Below the pieces are notes generated by a model. That model did no database searches. It worked only from the letters and a program-made list of their open reading frames with translations, and was not told the origin of the DNA. 64,000 bases of DNA from CAYSAQ01 sp964429235 (GTDB lineage: Bacteria; Margulisbacteria; Riflemargulisbacteria; GWF2-35-9; DYQY01), in assembly GCA_964429235.1 (NCBI GenBank), contig CAYSAQ010000004.1, positions 62,001 to 126,000 of the forward strand, read 5' to 3'. Both the position numbers and the translations under genes were made by a program. This document shows positions 25,144 through 33,703 of the stretch, one piece after another. Position 1 is the first letter of the stretch; every line of letters starts with the position of its first letter.

Positions 25144-25458
25144 ATCTTATTTAATTGTAACTCATTATATAAGTTTTCCCTTAGGTGATTTCATCATCGT
25201 TGAATCCCTTTTATTAAATGGTGAAAATGAACGGGCAGTCCTCATCACTTCGTGCTTGCGGTGCATCTACTAAATTCTCTACGACTATGTCTAGGCTCAT
25301 TAAGTAGCTAGCCGAACTTGTGGTTTACTGTGTAATAGAACCGTTAATTAGTAATAAAACTCAATGTTTATGGGGATTGTTAGTTCCCGTATTTGTTAGA
25401 TAGTTTAGTTCCTTCATTAACGGCCGTATTTCCTATATAATAAAAATAAGGAGAAGCA
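25144..25458. other. Non-coding stretch upstream of dinD, unassigned
   Basis: About 315 bases without a credible gene. Bases 25218-25307 (plus strand) read as a 29-codon frame starting ATG GTG AAA ATG, ending TAG, and the same frame continues open for 37 further codons. The minus strand also has a 28-codon frame over the same DNA. The local base composition is more balanced than its neighbours. CCGTTAAT near 25342 and ATTAACGG near 25416 form a distant inverted pair. It could be a decayed gene or structured RNA; I cannot decide. Confidence 0.3.
25436..25441 (+). promoter_or_regulatory. Minus 10 box upstream of hsdM relic and dinD
   Basis: A consensus TATAAT is located 17 bases upstream of the mini-frame start at 25459, followed by an AAGGAG ribosome site. 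No strong minus 35 box or LexA-like palindrome was noticed. Confidence 0.45.
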
Positions 25459-25497
25459 ATGGTAATTAAAAAATCAGAATTATATAGCTCACTATGA
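25459..25497 (+). pseudogene. Relic of hsdM start (first 12 codons) serving as dinD leader
   Basis: Behind AAGGAG, an ATG at 25459 opens a 12-codon frame translating to MVIKKSELYSSL, then TGA. Type I restriction methyltransferase subunits (HsdM) typically begin with M-x-IKKSELYSSLW, so this looks like the true beginning of an hsdM gene cut off at the Trp codon. The TGA overlaps the dinD ATG as ATGA, so the relic now provides ribosome loading for dinD. DinD genes are often found in type I restriction loci, which fits deletion of the rest. Confidence 0.65.
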
Positions 25498-26351
25498 GTG
25501 ATTTACAAGCCAAAGAATATCTAACTTTTGAGCAAATAAAACATCTTGCAGAAGATGGTAGTGAATTTTGGTATGCACGTGAATTATTATTAGTTCTTGA
25601 ATATGTTCAATGGAGAAATTTTTCTAAAGTTTTGGAACGAGCGAAACTATCTTGTAAGAATAGCGGTTACGTGATTCTAGAACATTTTGCTGAGGTCAGC
25701 AAAACGATCGAAATGCCAAAGACAGCAGAAAAAGAAATTAAAGATTTTAAACTCTCTCGTTATGCCTGTTATTTGATAGTTCAAAACGGAGATCCGCGTA
25801 AAGAGGTGATATCTTTAGGTCAAACTTATTTTGCTATCCAAACTAGACGACAAGAAGTTGCTGATTATTTTAATCAACTGGATGAAAATAATAAACGTCT
25901 AGTAATACGTGGAGATATTAAACAATGGAATCAGATGCTTGCCGAATCTGCTCACAACGCAGGTGTTATGACGAATGAAGAATATGCTGTGTTCCAAAAT
26001 TCTGGGTATATGGGGCTGTATGGTGGGTTAAAAGTTGAAGATATTCATGCAAAAAAAGGATTAAAAGAGAACGATAAAATATTGGATTATATGAGTAGTA
26101 CAGAATTAATTGCTAATTTGTTTAGAATATCTCAGACAGAAGAAAAACTTAAAAAAGATAAAACCGCTACAGCTGATGATGCTAATGAAGTTCATTTTAT
26201 TGTAGGAAAAGAAGTCCGTAAGACTATCGAACGAGTTGGTGGAACTATGCCAGAAGAGTTGGCTACTCCAAATAAAAGTATTAGTAAAATAGAACGTGAA
26301 CAGCTAAAGAAACTTAAAAATCCTATAAAGAAATTGATGTTGGATGAATAA
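25494..26351 (+). CDS. dinD: DNA damage-inducible protein D (DinD)
   Basis: A 285-residue DinD with a BRO-N-like N-terminal domain: FWYARELLLVLEYVQWRNFSKVLERA and DFKLSRYACYLIVQNGDPRKEVISLGQTYFA, then the DinD-specific C-terminal part with MGLYGGLKVEDIHAKKGL and ATADDANEVHFIVGKEVRKTIERVGGTMPEELATP. E. coli DinD is SOS-induced and inhibits RecA strand exchange. Length is normal. The start ATG overlaps the stop of the 12-codon hsdM relic. No LexA box was recognised upstream. Horizontal transfer with a former restriction locus is likely. Confidence 0.93.
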   Translation: MSDLQAKEYLTFEQIKHLAEDGSEFWYARELLLVLEYVQWRNFSKVLERAKLSCKNSGYVILEHFAEVSKTIEMPKTAEKEIKDFKLSRYACYLIVQNGDPRKEVISLGQTYFAIQTRRQEVADYFNQLDENNKRLVIRGDIKQWNQMLAESAHNAGVMTNEEYAVFQNSGYMGLYGGLKVEDIHAKKGLKENDKILDYMSSTELIANLFRISQTEEKLKKDKTATADDANEVHFIVGKEVRKTIERVGGTMPEELATPNKSISKIEREQLKKLKNPIKKLMLDE

Positions 26352-26380
26352 CATATAAATAATCTGTTACTTATATGTTA
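26349..26380. repeat. 10-bp inverted repeat at dinD stop
   Basis: TAACATATAA at 26349-26358, which includes the dinD stop, is mirrored by TTATATGTTA at 26371-26380. No T-tract follows, so it is not a classic terminator but may stabilise the transcript end. A second hairpin, AATTCGC with GCGAATT, lies at 26402-26420. Confidence 0.5.
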
Positions 26381-26445
26381 CGTTTACCCTAAAACCTAAA
26401 AAATTCGCAAAATGCGAATTCTCTGTATATCTTGCTATGATTGAT

Positions 26446-26660
26446 GTTTAAGTGGCGGGGACCCTCCTGCGCTCTTAGAGCTTCGGAAGGGCAGGTGAAC
26501 TACACTGCGCCAAGGCTTCGTGTAAACATGCTCATTATGCGGAGCTGTGCCTGGAACGTCTTCTACGGGTTTCGTCCTATATACATAGCGATTTTTTTAT
26601 TTTTTGTATTTATTAATTTAGTGAATATTGTTTAAGTGGCCTGCCACCTGAAGCTTTAGC
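26446..26660. repeat. GC-rich palindromic elements next to tRNA-Asp
   Basis: A GC-rich island in AT-rich surroundings. Two blocks each start with TGTTTAAGTGGC (about 26446 and 26630). The first contains CCTGC (26466-26470) pairing with GCAGG (26491-26495) around an inner GCTC-TTA-GAGC hairpin, then further GC-rich sequence to about 26575. The second contains TGCCACCT pairing with AGGTGGC and reaches the tRNA-Asp 3' end. I recognise no known RNA family. They resemble dispersed hairpin repeats seen beside tRNAs in other genomes; a structured RNA is the alternative. Confidence 0.4.
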
Positions 26661-26666
26661 GCAAGG

Positions 26667-26743
26667 TGGCGGGGATGAACGGACTCGAACCGTCGACTTC
26701 CTGCGTGACAGGCAGGCGCTCTAACCAGCTGAGCTACACCCCC
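26667..26743 (-). tRNA. tRNA-Asp (GTC)
   Basis: The minus strand gives a 77-nt cloverleaf. The acceptor GGGGGTG pairs with CATCCCC, followed by discriminator G and an encoded CCA. The D arm contains GTAGCTCAGCTGGTTAGAGC, the anticodon stem CCTGC/GCAGG encloses CTGTCAC (anticodon GTC), and the T loop reads GGTTCGAGTCC. A GC-rich hairpin lies directly behind its 3' end. It is downstream of tRNA-Lys with a 26-base gap, probably co-transcribed. Confidence 0.97.
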
Positions 26744-26769
26744 AGGGTGTGTATGTTTTATTTGGTTAA

Positions 26770-26845
26770 TGGTGATCCGGGTGGGATTCGAACCCACGGC
26801 CACTGGATTAAAAGTCAAGTGCTCTACCAACTGAGCTACCGGATC
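26770..26845 (-). tRNA. tRNA-Lys (TTT)
   Basis: A 76-nt cloverleaf on the minus strand. The acceptor GATCCGG pairs with CCGGATC, then discriminator A and an encoded CCA. The anticodon loop CTTTTAA has anticodon TTT. The anticodon stem CTTGA/TCCAG has a T-C mismatch at its third pair, unusual but tolerated. The T arm reads GTGGGTTCGAATCCCAC. Confidence 0.96.
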
Positions 26846-26886
26846 ATCGTTTATCAAAATACCAACAGCATTAAACTGTTATTTCT

Positions 26887-26907
26887 TTGGCTTAACGCCA
26901 ATTTTTT
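26887..26907 (+). terminator. Possible plus-strand terminator hairpin
   Basis: TTGGC at 26887-26891 pairs with GCCAA at 26897-26901, followed by six T. It is oriented for plus-strand transcripts, but the nearest plus-strand gene is dinD 535 bases upstream and the tRNAs are antisense, so its role is uncertain. Confidence 0.35.
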
Positions 26908-26947
26908 GTTTTAAAAGAACCTGTTAACACTTAAAAGAAGTTCGGGA

Positions 26948-27019
26948 CTAGGTAGTTCCGTATTTTTTTCTCTTATGTTTTCTCATTTTCTTGCGTCTTT
27001 TTTTTAGTACGCTTCCCAT
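26948..27019 (-). CDS. AURKAIP1/COX24-domain (bS22-like) ribosomal mini-protein
   Basis: A 23-residue highly basic protein starting MGSVLKKRRKKMRKHKRKK and ending YGTT. The start MGSV-x-KKRRK-R/K-M is diagnostic of the AURKAIP1/COX24 family, whose actinobacterial member bS22 is a ribosomal protein of about 33 residues. AAGGAG lies 7 nt upstream of the ATG. It is shorter than most relatives, lacking the C-terminal RRxQRR-like segment. It sits directly upstream of tRNA-Lys on the same strand, so it may share the tRNA transcript. Confidence 0.75.
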   Translation of the reverse strand: MGSVLKKRRKKMRKHKRKKYGTT

Positions 27020-27182
27020 AAAAACTCCTTATGTAATTTGGTCTTCGTGAATTTTAAGCTAAGTTATTATACTTGACTTGATTAATATGCTCAAGTAGTT
27101 ATTTTTGAATTTTAAAATGTATCCCAAAACCCTGACAATTAGGCAAAATACTTGCTAATATAAAAAAAGGAGAGGGCGTATC

Positions 27183-28169
27183 TTGAAATATATAATAATT
27201 CTATTAATTAGTACCATTTTGTTTGCTGTTAGTTATCAAGATGGTTATAACAATTTTGTAAGAGGCGAGTATCAGAATGCAGCAGATGTCTTTACTGTAA
27301 TGCTTAACGACAATCCTAAAGATGCGAAAGCAATGCTTTGGCTAGGAAAATCATATTTTAATTTAGGTGATCAGAAAAATGCTATTAATTATTTAATAAA
27401 ATCAGTTAAAGTAAATAATAATCAAGAGGGAAAAGACCTTCTAACTCAGATAGAATATATAAAATCTCATAAACGATTGGCAGAATCTTATTACCATAAA
27501 GGGTATTTCGCTTTTACTAAAGCTGAATATGAACTAGCAAGAAAATATTATTGGCAAGCAATCCTATTAGATAAAAAAGTATCTAAATATCATTTATGGC
27601 ATCTTAGATGTTTAATTGCGCTTGGAGAAAACAATAAAGCCAAGGCTCAGCTCTTGTATGCTGAGAAACTAAAACCCTACATGGCTGATTTGAATATCCT
27701 TAAAAATGAAGACCTTCGGGGTATTAGGGCTGATAAAGAGTATTACCAAATGCTAAAAGACATTGGAACAAAGAATGCAAAGAAAAAACAAATTATCGTA
27801 AAAAAAGTTACTCCTAAGAAAAAAATAAAGGCTATTCAACCAAAACCAGTAGCTATTAAGAAAACACCAACACCTGTTAAACAAAATTCCGTATCTATTG
27901 AGAAAACAGCAGTTATAAAAAAAGAAATAAAAAACCCCATAATACCCGTAATAGTTGAAAGAAAAGAAGAAGAAAATATAGAACCACAAAAAATAGCTGA
28001 AACAGAAGAAAAATGGATATTTAAATATAGTAATAAAAAGGAAATCATTGAAGAACCCACTGAGTATAAAGAATACATCAGTCAAATACCTACACTCAAT
28101 TTAGATGATATGCGAAAGGAGGCAGCTGGTTTTAGAGGAAGTGCCACAAGAATACGTTATACCTTTTAA
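27183..28169 (+). CDS. Exported TPR-repeat protein with Lys/Pro-rich linker
   Basis: A 328-residue protein. The N-terminus KYIIILLISTILFAVS is a signal peptide or anchor. Residues 20-195 hold tetratricopeptide repeats, e.g. GEYQNAADVFTVMLNDNPKDAKAMLWLGKSYFNLGD, the repeat that follows, and KAEYELARKYYWQAILLDK. Residues 195-275 are Lys/Pro/Ile-rich and likely unstructured, as in periplasm-spanning linkers. The start is TTG at 27183, preceded by AGGAG. It is followed by a lipoprotein gene and the FliF/FliG-like gene, so a role as envelope scaffold for that apparatus is inferred. Confidence 0.72.
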   Translation: MKYIIILLISTILFAVSYQDGYNNFVRGEYQNAADVFTVMLNDNPKDAKAMLWLGKSYFNLGDQKNAINYLIKSVKVNNNQEGKDLLTQIEYIKSHKRLAESYYHKGYFAFTKAEYELARKYYWQAILLDKKVSKYHLWHLRCLIALGENNKAKAQLLYAEKLKPYMADLNILKNEDLRGIRADKEYYQMLKDIGTKNAKKKQIIVKKVTPKKKIKAIQPKPVAIKKTPTPVKQNSVSIEKTAVIKKEIKNPIIPVIVERKEEENIEPQKIAETEEKWIFKYSNKKEIIEEPTEYKEYISQIPTLNLDDMRKEAAGFRGSATRIRYTF

Positions 28170-28212
28170 TTAAGATATTGACGTAGGCCTCTTATTTAAT
28201 CACAATTATAAT

Positions 28213-29412
28213 ATGAATCTGGGGGGATTATTTAAAAAACTATCACTAATTATTGTAGCAATTTCTGCTTTCATTATGCTTACTGGTTGCCAAGAGTTAG
28301 AAAATCTTAGCGCAAGACTCGATCAATCTTTTGTTGATGGTGTTATGGAAAACCTAAATATTCATCACTATATCGAAGAAGCAATACCATCTGGGAGTAA
28401 TATTTATCTATATAATATGGATGATCCATCAGGGGATAGCTGGGCAACATTTTTAGATAGTAAGCTGGCAGACCAGTTAGCAAGTTCAAATTATACTTTA
28501 CTTGAACGTGATCCTAAACAAATAGAAAAAATACTCCAAGAAAGAACCAATAAAAGCTATTCAGTATATTACGAAGAATCAAAACTAACCCAGCTTATTA
28601 ATAATATTAATATCTCTACATTTGATGTAAAAGATTTGTTAAATGCTCAGATTATGGACTTTATGGAGCAGGACAGAAATAGTATATATTTAGTGCCAAC
28701 CCATCTAAAGCCAGCAGAATATATGATTTCATATAGAATATTAGAAGCAAAGCTTAATTATTCTTATCACGAACCACCTTGGCTAGTAAGTTTCTATAAT
28801 AATACTTTTGGAGCTTTTGGAGATTTCGTGAACAGTGCCGTAAAGGAAATAGACCATAATATCAATATAGATAGAAAAGGCACATTGAAGTTACAAATAA
28901 AGATTGAAAACACCAAAACAGGGGAGATTCTTTATGCTAAAAATATAGAAAGTTTTTATAAAGATACATTTAAAGGTGACAATCGTTTAGCTTATGAAGA
29001 TTTTTCATACTCATTTATTGCTCCAATGAAAAAGAAAACTATTATGGAAAAAGGACAAAGCATTCTTTCAATCGGATATAAACTTAAAGGAATACAAGAT
29101 CATTTATTGCATATCAATTATGATAGTATCTCTAATGTTTGGTTCTCTGTTTTCTATGATCAAGATTTTTTAAACAACCTAACATATGTGGGCCTTAAAT
29201 ATGGGGTTCCATTAAAAGCAGGTGCTACTTCGGCCTTTATTCCATTCGTAGGGATTGTCCATAGTGATAAGGCTGTTCTTAAGTATGGATTTGATATTTA
29301 TTTCAGAATGTTTGACTCTTTTCAGATAGGATACACAGTAGAAAATGATCAAAATGGAGATATCCTAACGAATAGTGATAAGTCTATTACCGTTAAGATG
29401 CTTTTAGAATAG
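28213..29412 (+). CDS. Lipoprotein of unknown function
   Basis: The 399-residue protein has a lipoprotein signal: hydrophobic LSLIIVAISAFIML followed by the lipobox LTGC near residue 26. The mature part has a CsgG/FlgO-like feel: LADQLASSNYTLLERDPKQIEKILQERTN near residues 88-116 resembles the family's LVERxxLxxIxxE segment, and later KGTLKLQIKIENTKTGEILYAKNIES is a typical strand pair. The last 120 residues (SILSIGYKLKGIQD onwards) look beta-rich, possibly outer-membrane associated. It lies between TPR and FliF/FliG-like genes, probably in the same functional unit. TATAAT directly abuts the ATG. Confidence 0.65.
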   Translation: MNLGGLFKKLSLIIVAISAFIMLTGCQELENLSARLDQSFVDGVMENLNIHHYIEEAIPSGSNIYLYNMDDPSGDSWATFLDSKLADQLASSNYTLLERDPKQIEKILQERTNKSYSVYYEESKLTQLINNINISTFDVKDLLNAQIMDFMEQDRNSIYLVPTHLKPAEYMISYRILEAKLNYSYHEPPWLVSFYNNTFGAFGDFVNSAVKEIDHNINIDRKGTLKLQIKIENTKTGEILYAKNIESFYKDTFKGDNRLAYEDFSYSFIAPMKKKTIMEKGQSILSIGYKLKGIQDHLLHINYDSISNVWFSVFYDQDFLNNLTYVGLKYGVPLKAGATSAFIPFVGIVHSDKAVLKYGFDIYFRMFDSFQIGYTVENDQNGDILTNSDKSITVKMLLE

Positions 29413-29424
29413 ACCATTCACAGA

Positions 29425-29430
29425 TATAAT
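29425..29430 (+). promoter_or_regulatory. Minus 10 box of FliF/FliG-like gene
   Basis: TATAAT lies 11 bases before the GTG start at 29442, so the transcript would have about a 5-nt leader. GGGG at 29431-29434 may still act as a partial ribosome site on longer transcripts. Confidence 0.4.
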
Positions 29431-29441
29431 GGGGAAATATC

Positions 29442-31115
29442 GTGGCCATAATGCAAAAACACTTGATGAATCGAATCATTAAAACTTTACTATTATCAGT
29501 ACTGCTAGTTACCTTTATGTTTGCAGAAGAGCCAGCACAACTTTCTTTTGATAGCTCTGCCTCAGTAATATCTTATCAACAAACAAAGAATAGAGAAATC
29601 CAACATTTATTAGATAGAGTTTACGGCGTAGAAAGAGTAATGATTGACATTAAGGTTAATGTGGTTAAAAAAGAAGAAATGTCCAACCCAATGGCAAATC
29701 TTTTATTGCCGGGTGTTCCTATCCAGCAAATGGAAGCTCCTCGTATCAATAATGTCTATTACCTGACAGCCTATGATATAAGTTTGTGGATTGCCCCAGA
29801 TGTTGGAAACCAAGCAACTGTTGAGTCAATGATTAGAGATGTAATGGAATTTGAGAAATATCCTCTGAGTACGTTAATAGTTAATAGAGCACTAGATAAG
29901 AAAAATAATGCTCAAAGTATTTTTACAGAGGATACTATTAGAGGAATTAAAGACATTATAAATACTATTAATATTAGTATTAGAGTGCCAGAGATAGGCG
30001 ATGTTATTCAAGCTGCTGTTTCTTCAAACACAAGTCTTAATGCAACTATGCAGACTCGGATGGATATAAGTAATCTGATAGTTATTATTGTTGGCTTCTT
30101 GGTAATTATTATAGTAGCTGTTTTGTTAATAGTAGTGCTAAGACCAAAAAAAGCTGCGGATGTATCTGTTGGAGATAGCGGAGATAGTTCTGATGACACA
30201 CCAGCAAGTGAAGCTGCAGCACAGGCAGCTGCGGGTAGTGCAGGAGGAGCAGGAGGAGCAGGATCTCAAGGTATGATGGGTAGAGATATGACTCTTGATG
30301 TCGAGCATGAGGATCACATTGGAGAAACAAAAAGTGATTTGTTTAATTTTATAGATGAATCAAATATTTTCAAATTAGCCTTTATTTTGCAACAAGAGAA
30401 ACCAAAAGGCAAAGTGGCAGATATTGATGAATATTGGCAGAATGTTGCGGTTATTGTTTCTTTTTTGCCAAGCCATTTATCGCGAATTATTTTTATGAAA
30501 TATAGTATTGAAGAACAATCAGAAATCATTCCGTATCTTGCTTATGAGATAGATTATCCTATAGAGCAAATAGAAGAGTTAGAAAAGAGTTTAAAGGTAA
30601 AGCTAGATAACTTAGTGCTAGTGGGAGGGAAAAGATCCGTAATGCCTATTTTGGATAAATTCTCTAACCAGAAAAAAAGTGAGCTAGCTAAGCAACTAAA
30701 TATTAAACACCCAGATGTTCTTACTGAGATAAGAGATATGATTATTCTGCTTGAAGATCTAATTGGATTACCAAAAGAATCATTAACAAAGCTCTTAATG
30801 GAAGTGGACCCGAATATTTTGGCACTATGTTTTATTACCATGGAAGAAGAAAAGCGTAATGAATTGTTCTCAGAATTATCTGAAGGCTTAAGAGATATGA
30901 TTAATGAGGTTATTGATCTTAGAAAAGACAACTATACGGAAGTAGAAGTACAAGATGCTACAGATACACTTATTCAGTCAGCGAAGACATTGAATAGAAT
31001 GGGTATGATTAAGCTAGATCTAGTAGGTTTTGGTGATCAAGAAGAAACTATTGACCAAGATGAGATAGATAAGCTTTTTGGCGAAGAAGATGAAACACCA
31101 ACTGAAGAGAACTAA
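29442..31115 (+). CDS. Membrane protein joining FliF-like periplasmic part and FliG-like cytoplasmic part
   Basis: The 557-residue chain has a signal peptide (residues 10-28), a periplasmic domain (40-205) with REIQHLLDRVYGVERVMIDIK that resembles the C-terminal ring-building motif region of flagellar MS-ring FliF, a strong membrane helix (212-234), a low-complexity Ser/Asp/Ala/Gly linker (235-290) and a helical cytoplasmic domain (300-535). The last shows FliG-like armadillo features: VAVIVSFLPSHLSRIIF, GGKRSVMPILDKF and IIRDM-like helices. In flagella, the FliF tail binds FliG; here they are one chain. No other flagellar genes are present. A paralogous FliG-like domain is encoded at 39400. 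Assignment is by pattern and needs profile confirmation. Confidence 0.65.
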   Translation: MAIMQKHLMNRIIKTLLLSVLLVTFMFAEEPAQLSFDSSASVISYQQTKNREIQHLLDRVYGVERVMIDIKVNVVKKEEMSNPMANLLLPGVPIQQMEAPRINNVYYLTAYDISLWIAPDVGNQATVESMIRDVMEFEKYPLSTLIVNRALDKKNNAQSIFTEDTIRGIKDIINTINISIRVPEIGDVIQAAVSSNTSLNATMQTRMDISNLIVIIVGFLVIIIVAVLLIVVLRPKKAADVSVGDSGDSSDDTPASEAAAQAAAGSAGGAGGAGSQGMMGRDMTLDVEHEDHIGETKSDLFNFIDESNIFKLAFILQQEKPKGKVADIDEYWQNVAVIVSFLPSHLSRIIFMKYSIEEQSEIIPYLAYEIDYPIEQIEELEKSLKVKLDNLVLVGGKRSVMPILDKFSNQKKSELAKQLNIKHPDVLTEIRDMIILLEDLIGLPKESLTKLLMEVDPNILALCFITMEEEKRNELFSELSEGLRDMINEVIDLRKDNYTEVEVQDATDTLIQSAKTLNRMGMIKLDLVGFGDQEETIDQDEIDKLFGEEDETPTEEN

Positions 31116-31185
31116 TTGTAATTAAAAAAGCATTCCTTTATACTTTACTTTGCAAGCAATAAACATAATATTAATAGGAGATTTG

Positions 31186-31656
31186 ATGATAAGAATTGGT
31201 AATGGTTTTGATGTCCATGAATTTTGTGAAAGTCGAAAACTGATAATTGGTGGCGTAGAAATACCATACAATCTAGGGTTGAAAGGCCACAGTGATGCAG
31301 ATGTTCTTACACATGCAATAATGGATGCCTTATTAGGAGCAGCTGCAAAAGGAGATATCGGAAGACATTTCCCTGATAACGATGATTCTTATAAAGATAT
31401 TTCTAGTTTGGTATTGCTACAAAAAGTTTTAGAAATTATTAAGCCGTATGTCATTAATAATATAGATGTTACGATAATTGCACAGGAGCCAAAGTTTGCT
31501 CCATATATCTCTCAAATGGAAATGAATCTAACAGGCATTATGGATATCTCTGCTAATGATATTAATATAAAGGCTACAACTACTGAAAAATTAGGTTTTA
31601 CAGGGAGAGAGGAAGGCATTGCTGCATTAGCAACTGTAACTATAAAGAATGCTTAA
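31186..31656 (+). CDS. ispF: 2-C-methyl-D-erythritol 2,4-cyclodiphosphate synthase
   Basis: The 156-residue IspF makes MEcPP in the non-mevalonate isoprenoid pathway. [10 protein letters not shown] provides the zinc-binding Asp and His, [34 protein letters not shown] is the family signature, and [22 protein letters not shown] completes it. I chose ATG at 31186, with AGGAG 9 nt upstream; an earlier TTG would precede the ribosome site. It overlaps cysS by 8 nt. Confidence 0.96.
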   Translation: MIRIGNGFDVHEFCESRKLIIGGVEIPYNLGLKGHSDADVLTHAIMDALLGAAAKGDIGRHFPDNDDSYKDISSLVLLQKVLEIIKPYVINNIDVTIIAQEPKFAPYISQMEMNLTGIMDISANDINIKATTTEKLGFTGREEGIAALATVTIKNA

Positions 31657-32989
31657 GGTTTACAATACATTATCCCGAAAAAAAGAAGAGTTTATATCAA
31701 TAAAAGATAAAGAAGTTAGCATCTATGTTTGTGGCGTGACGGTTTATGACCTATGTCATATTGGACATGCTAGAGCGTATGTAGTATTTGATATTGTTCG
31801 TAGAATGTTTGAGTATATTGGATACAAAGTGAAATATATTCAAAATTTTACAGATGTAGATGACAAAATACTCAATCGTGCCAAAGAAAAGAATATTGAT
31901 CCTCTTGTTCTATCATCAAATATGATTGATGAGTACTTTATTGATATGGATGCCTTAAATATTAAACGTGCAGACAATTACCCCAAAGTAACAGAGCACA
32001 TTAGTCAAATAATTAATTTCATAAAAGAGTTAGAAGCAAAGGATATTGCTTATGAGTCACAAGGTGACGTTTATTTTGATATCAGCAAATACAAAGAATA
32101 TGGAGAGTTTTCCTGTCGTAACCTAGAAGATATGCAAGCTGGAGCGAGAGTAGATATAAATAAAAATAAAAAGAATCCATTTGATTTTGTTTTGTGGAAG
32201 GGTGACGAAAACAGTGATTTGAACTGGGAAAGCCCTTGGTCACAAGGCAGACCAGGATGGCATATAGAATGTAGCGTAATGAGTAAAGAATACTTAGGTG
32301 ATACATTTGATATCCACGGTGGAGGACAGGACCTTGTATTTCCTCATCACCAGAACGAAATAGCACAAACAGAATCTCTTACTGGTAAGAAAATGGCTAA
32401 CTATTGGATGCATAACGGTTTTGTGCGCATTGATAATGAAAAAATGAGTAAATCATTAAACAATTTTTTTACTGTCAGAGAAGTATTAAGGAAATATTCT
32501 CCAATGGATATAAGACTGTTCTTTCTTATGACGCAATATAGAATGCCAATTAACTATTCAGATAAAGAACTAGATCAATCTAGAACAGCTGGAGACAGAA
32601 TAAGAAAAGCTATCCAAGTTGAAACAATATCAGATAATAATGATTATTCAGATTTGAAAGAAAAATTCATCCAGGCCATTGAAGATGACTTCAATACTGC
32701 AAAAACATTAGCGATAGTGTTTTCTTTAGTTAAGGAAGTGAACAAAAGCAAATCTAGTAACGCTTTATCGCTCTTAAAGGAGTTTTTGAACGTTCTCGGG
32801 CTGAATTACTTATCAGAAGAAACAAAACAAGAAAATGCGCCAGCTGAAGTAGTTGAATTAGCAAAACAACGATGGGAAGCTAAAACAAACAAAGATTGGG
32901 GAGAAGCTGATAAGCTAAGAGCTTCAATCAGTGAATTAGGATACATAGTAAAAGACAGCAAAGATGGTTATGATCTTATTAAACAATAA
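31649..32989 (+). CDS. cysS: Cysteinyl-tRNA synthetase
   Basis: A 446-residue class I synthetase charging tRNA-Cys. [26 protein letters not shown] carries a zinc Cys and the HIGH signature; [43 protein letters not shown] supplies the other zinc ligands; KMSKSLNNF is the KMSKS motif. Length is normal. The gene is linked to ispF by an 8-nt overlap and to thiE by a 26-nt overlap, giving a three-gene unit. Confidence 0.98.
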   Translation: MLKVYNTLSRKKEEFISIKDKEVSIYVCGVTVYDLCHIGHARAYVVFDIVRRMFEYIGYKVKYIQNFTDVDDKILNRAKEKNIDPLVLSSNMIDEYFIDMDALNIKRADNYPKVTEHISQIINFIKELEAKDIAYESQGDVYFDISKYKEYGEFSCRNLEDMQAGARVDINKNKKNPFDFVLWKGDENSDLNWESPWSQGRPGWHIECSVMSKEYLGDTFDIHGGGQDLVFPHHQNEIAQTESLTGKKMANYWMHNGFVRIDNEKMSKSLNNFFTVREVLRKYSPMDIRLFFLMTQYRMPINYSDKELDQSRTAGDRIRKAIQVETISDNNDYSDLKEKFIQAIEDDFNTAKTLAIVFSLVKEVNKSKSSNALSLLKEFLNVLGLNYLSEETKQENAPAEVVELAKQRWEAKTNKDWGEADKLRASISELGYIVKDSKDGYDLIKQ

Positions 32990-33611
32990 AGTTTTACATG
33001 ATTTTGGGTTTTATTCTATTCTTACCAATCCAATACTAGGATATGAAACACTTACTGAGGTATTAGTAGCGAATAATGTTCCATATATACAATTACGTAT
33101 TAAAAATCAATCAGATGCTGAAATACTTCAGATAGCAAAGAACTTAAGCTCTATTACAAAAGATTCTAAGAGTAACCTAATCATTAATGACAGTCCGCAA
33201 ATTGCAATTAAATCAAACGCAGATGGCATTCATATCGGGCAAGATGACATGGTATACCAAGATGTTAGAGACTTAGTTGGCGATAAGATGATTATTGGAT
33301 TATCTACACATAATATAGAACAAGTAAAAGAAGCTAATCTTTTAAAACCTAATTATATTGGAATGGGGCCAGTATATAAAACGCCCACAAAAAAAATACC
33401 AGATCCAGTATTAAAGCCAGCAGGACTTAAGGCAATGATGGATGTTAATGAATTGCCATATGTTGCAATTGGTGGAATAGATTTTTCCAATATAGAAGAT
33501 GTGTTAGCTGTAGGAGCAAAGAATTTATGTGCTGTACGCCTTATTAATGAATGCTTAACAAAACAAGAAGTGCTCGAAGTGTTAAAAAAAATCAATTTAT
33601 TATTTCATTAA
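32964..33611 (+). CDS. thiE: Thiamine-phosphate synthase
   Basis: A 215-residue TIM-barrel ThiE that joins the pyrimidine and thiazole phosphates. IQLRIKNQSDAEILQIA holds the pyrimidine-binding Gln/Arg/Lys region, IINDSPQIAIKSNADGIHIGQDD the Asn-Asp and Gln-Asp pairs, and GMGPVYKTPTKK the phosphate loop; IGGIDFSNIEDVLAVGAKNLCAVR is the second phosphate site. The frame begins inside the end of cysS; ATG at 32970 is an alternative. No TPP riboswitch was noticed. Confidence 0.92.
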   Translation: MVMILLNNKVLHDFGFYSILTNPILGYETLTEVLVANNVPYIQLRIKNQSDAEILQIAKNLSSITKDSKSNLIINDSPQIAIKSNADGIHIGQDDMVYQDVRDLVGDKMIIGLSTHNIEQVKEANLLKPNYIGMGPVYKTPTKKIPDPVLKPAGLKAMMDVNELPYVAIGGIDFSNIEDVLAVGAKNLCAVRLINECLTKQEVLEVLKKINLLFH

Positions 33612-33703
33612 TATTTCAGACGATATTTAAACCATAATCTTTCAATACATTAATAGCGAGTTTTTTGGCGATATTAAACTGTAAGATAAATAGGGGGAAA
33701 GTT

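Noticed and set aside
25200..25350. Possible tmRNA or other known RNA upstream of dinD
   Set aside because: No tRNA-like 3' end with CCA, no tag-peptide frame ending in ALAA, and no matching acceptor stem on either strand.
26450..26580. Possible SRP RNA (CGGAAGG and GCCAAGG strings present)
   Set aside because: The conserved SRP apical loop elements are not in the right order or spacing; an extra 14 bases intervene.
26618..26914. Open frames of about 80 codons on both strands across the tRNA region
   Set aside because: They run through tRNA-Asp and tRNA-Lys; the translated motifs are tRNA sequence read as protein.
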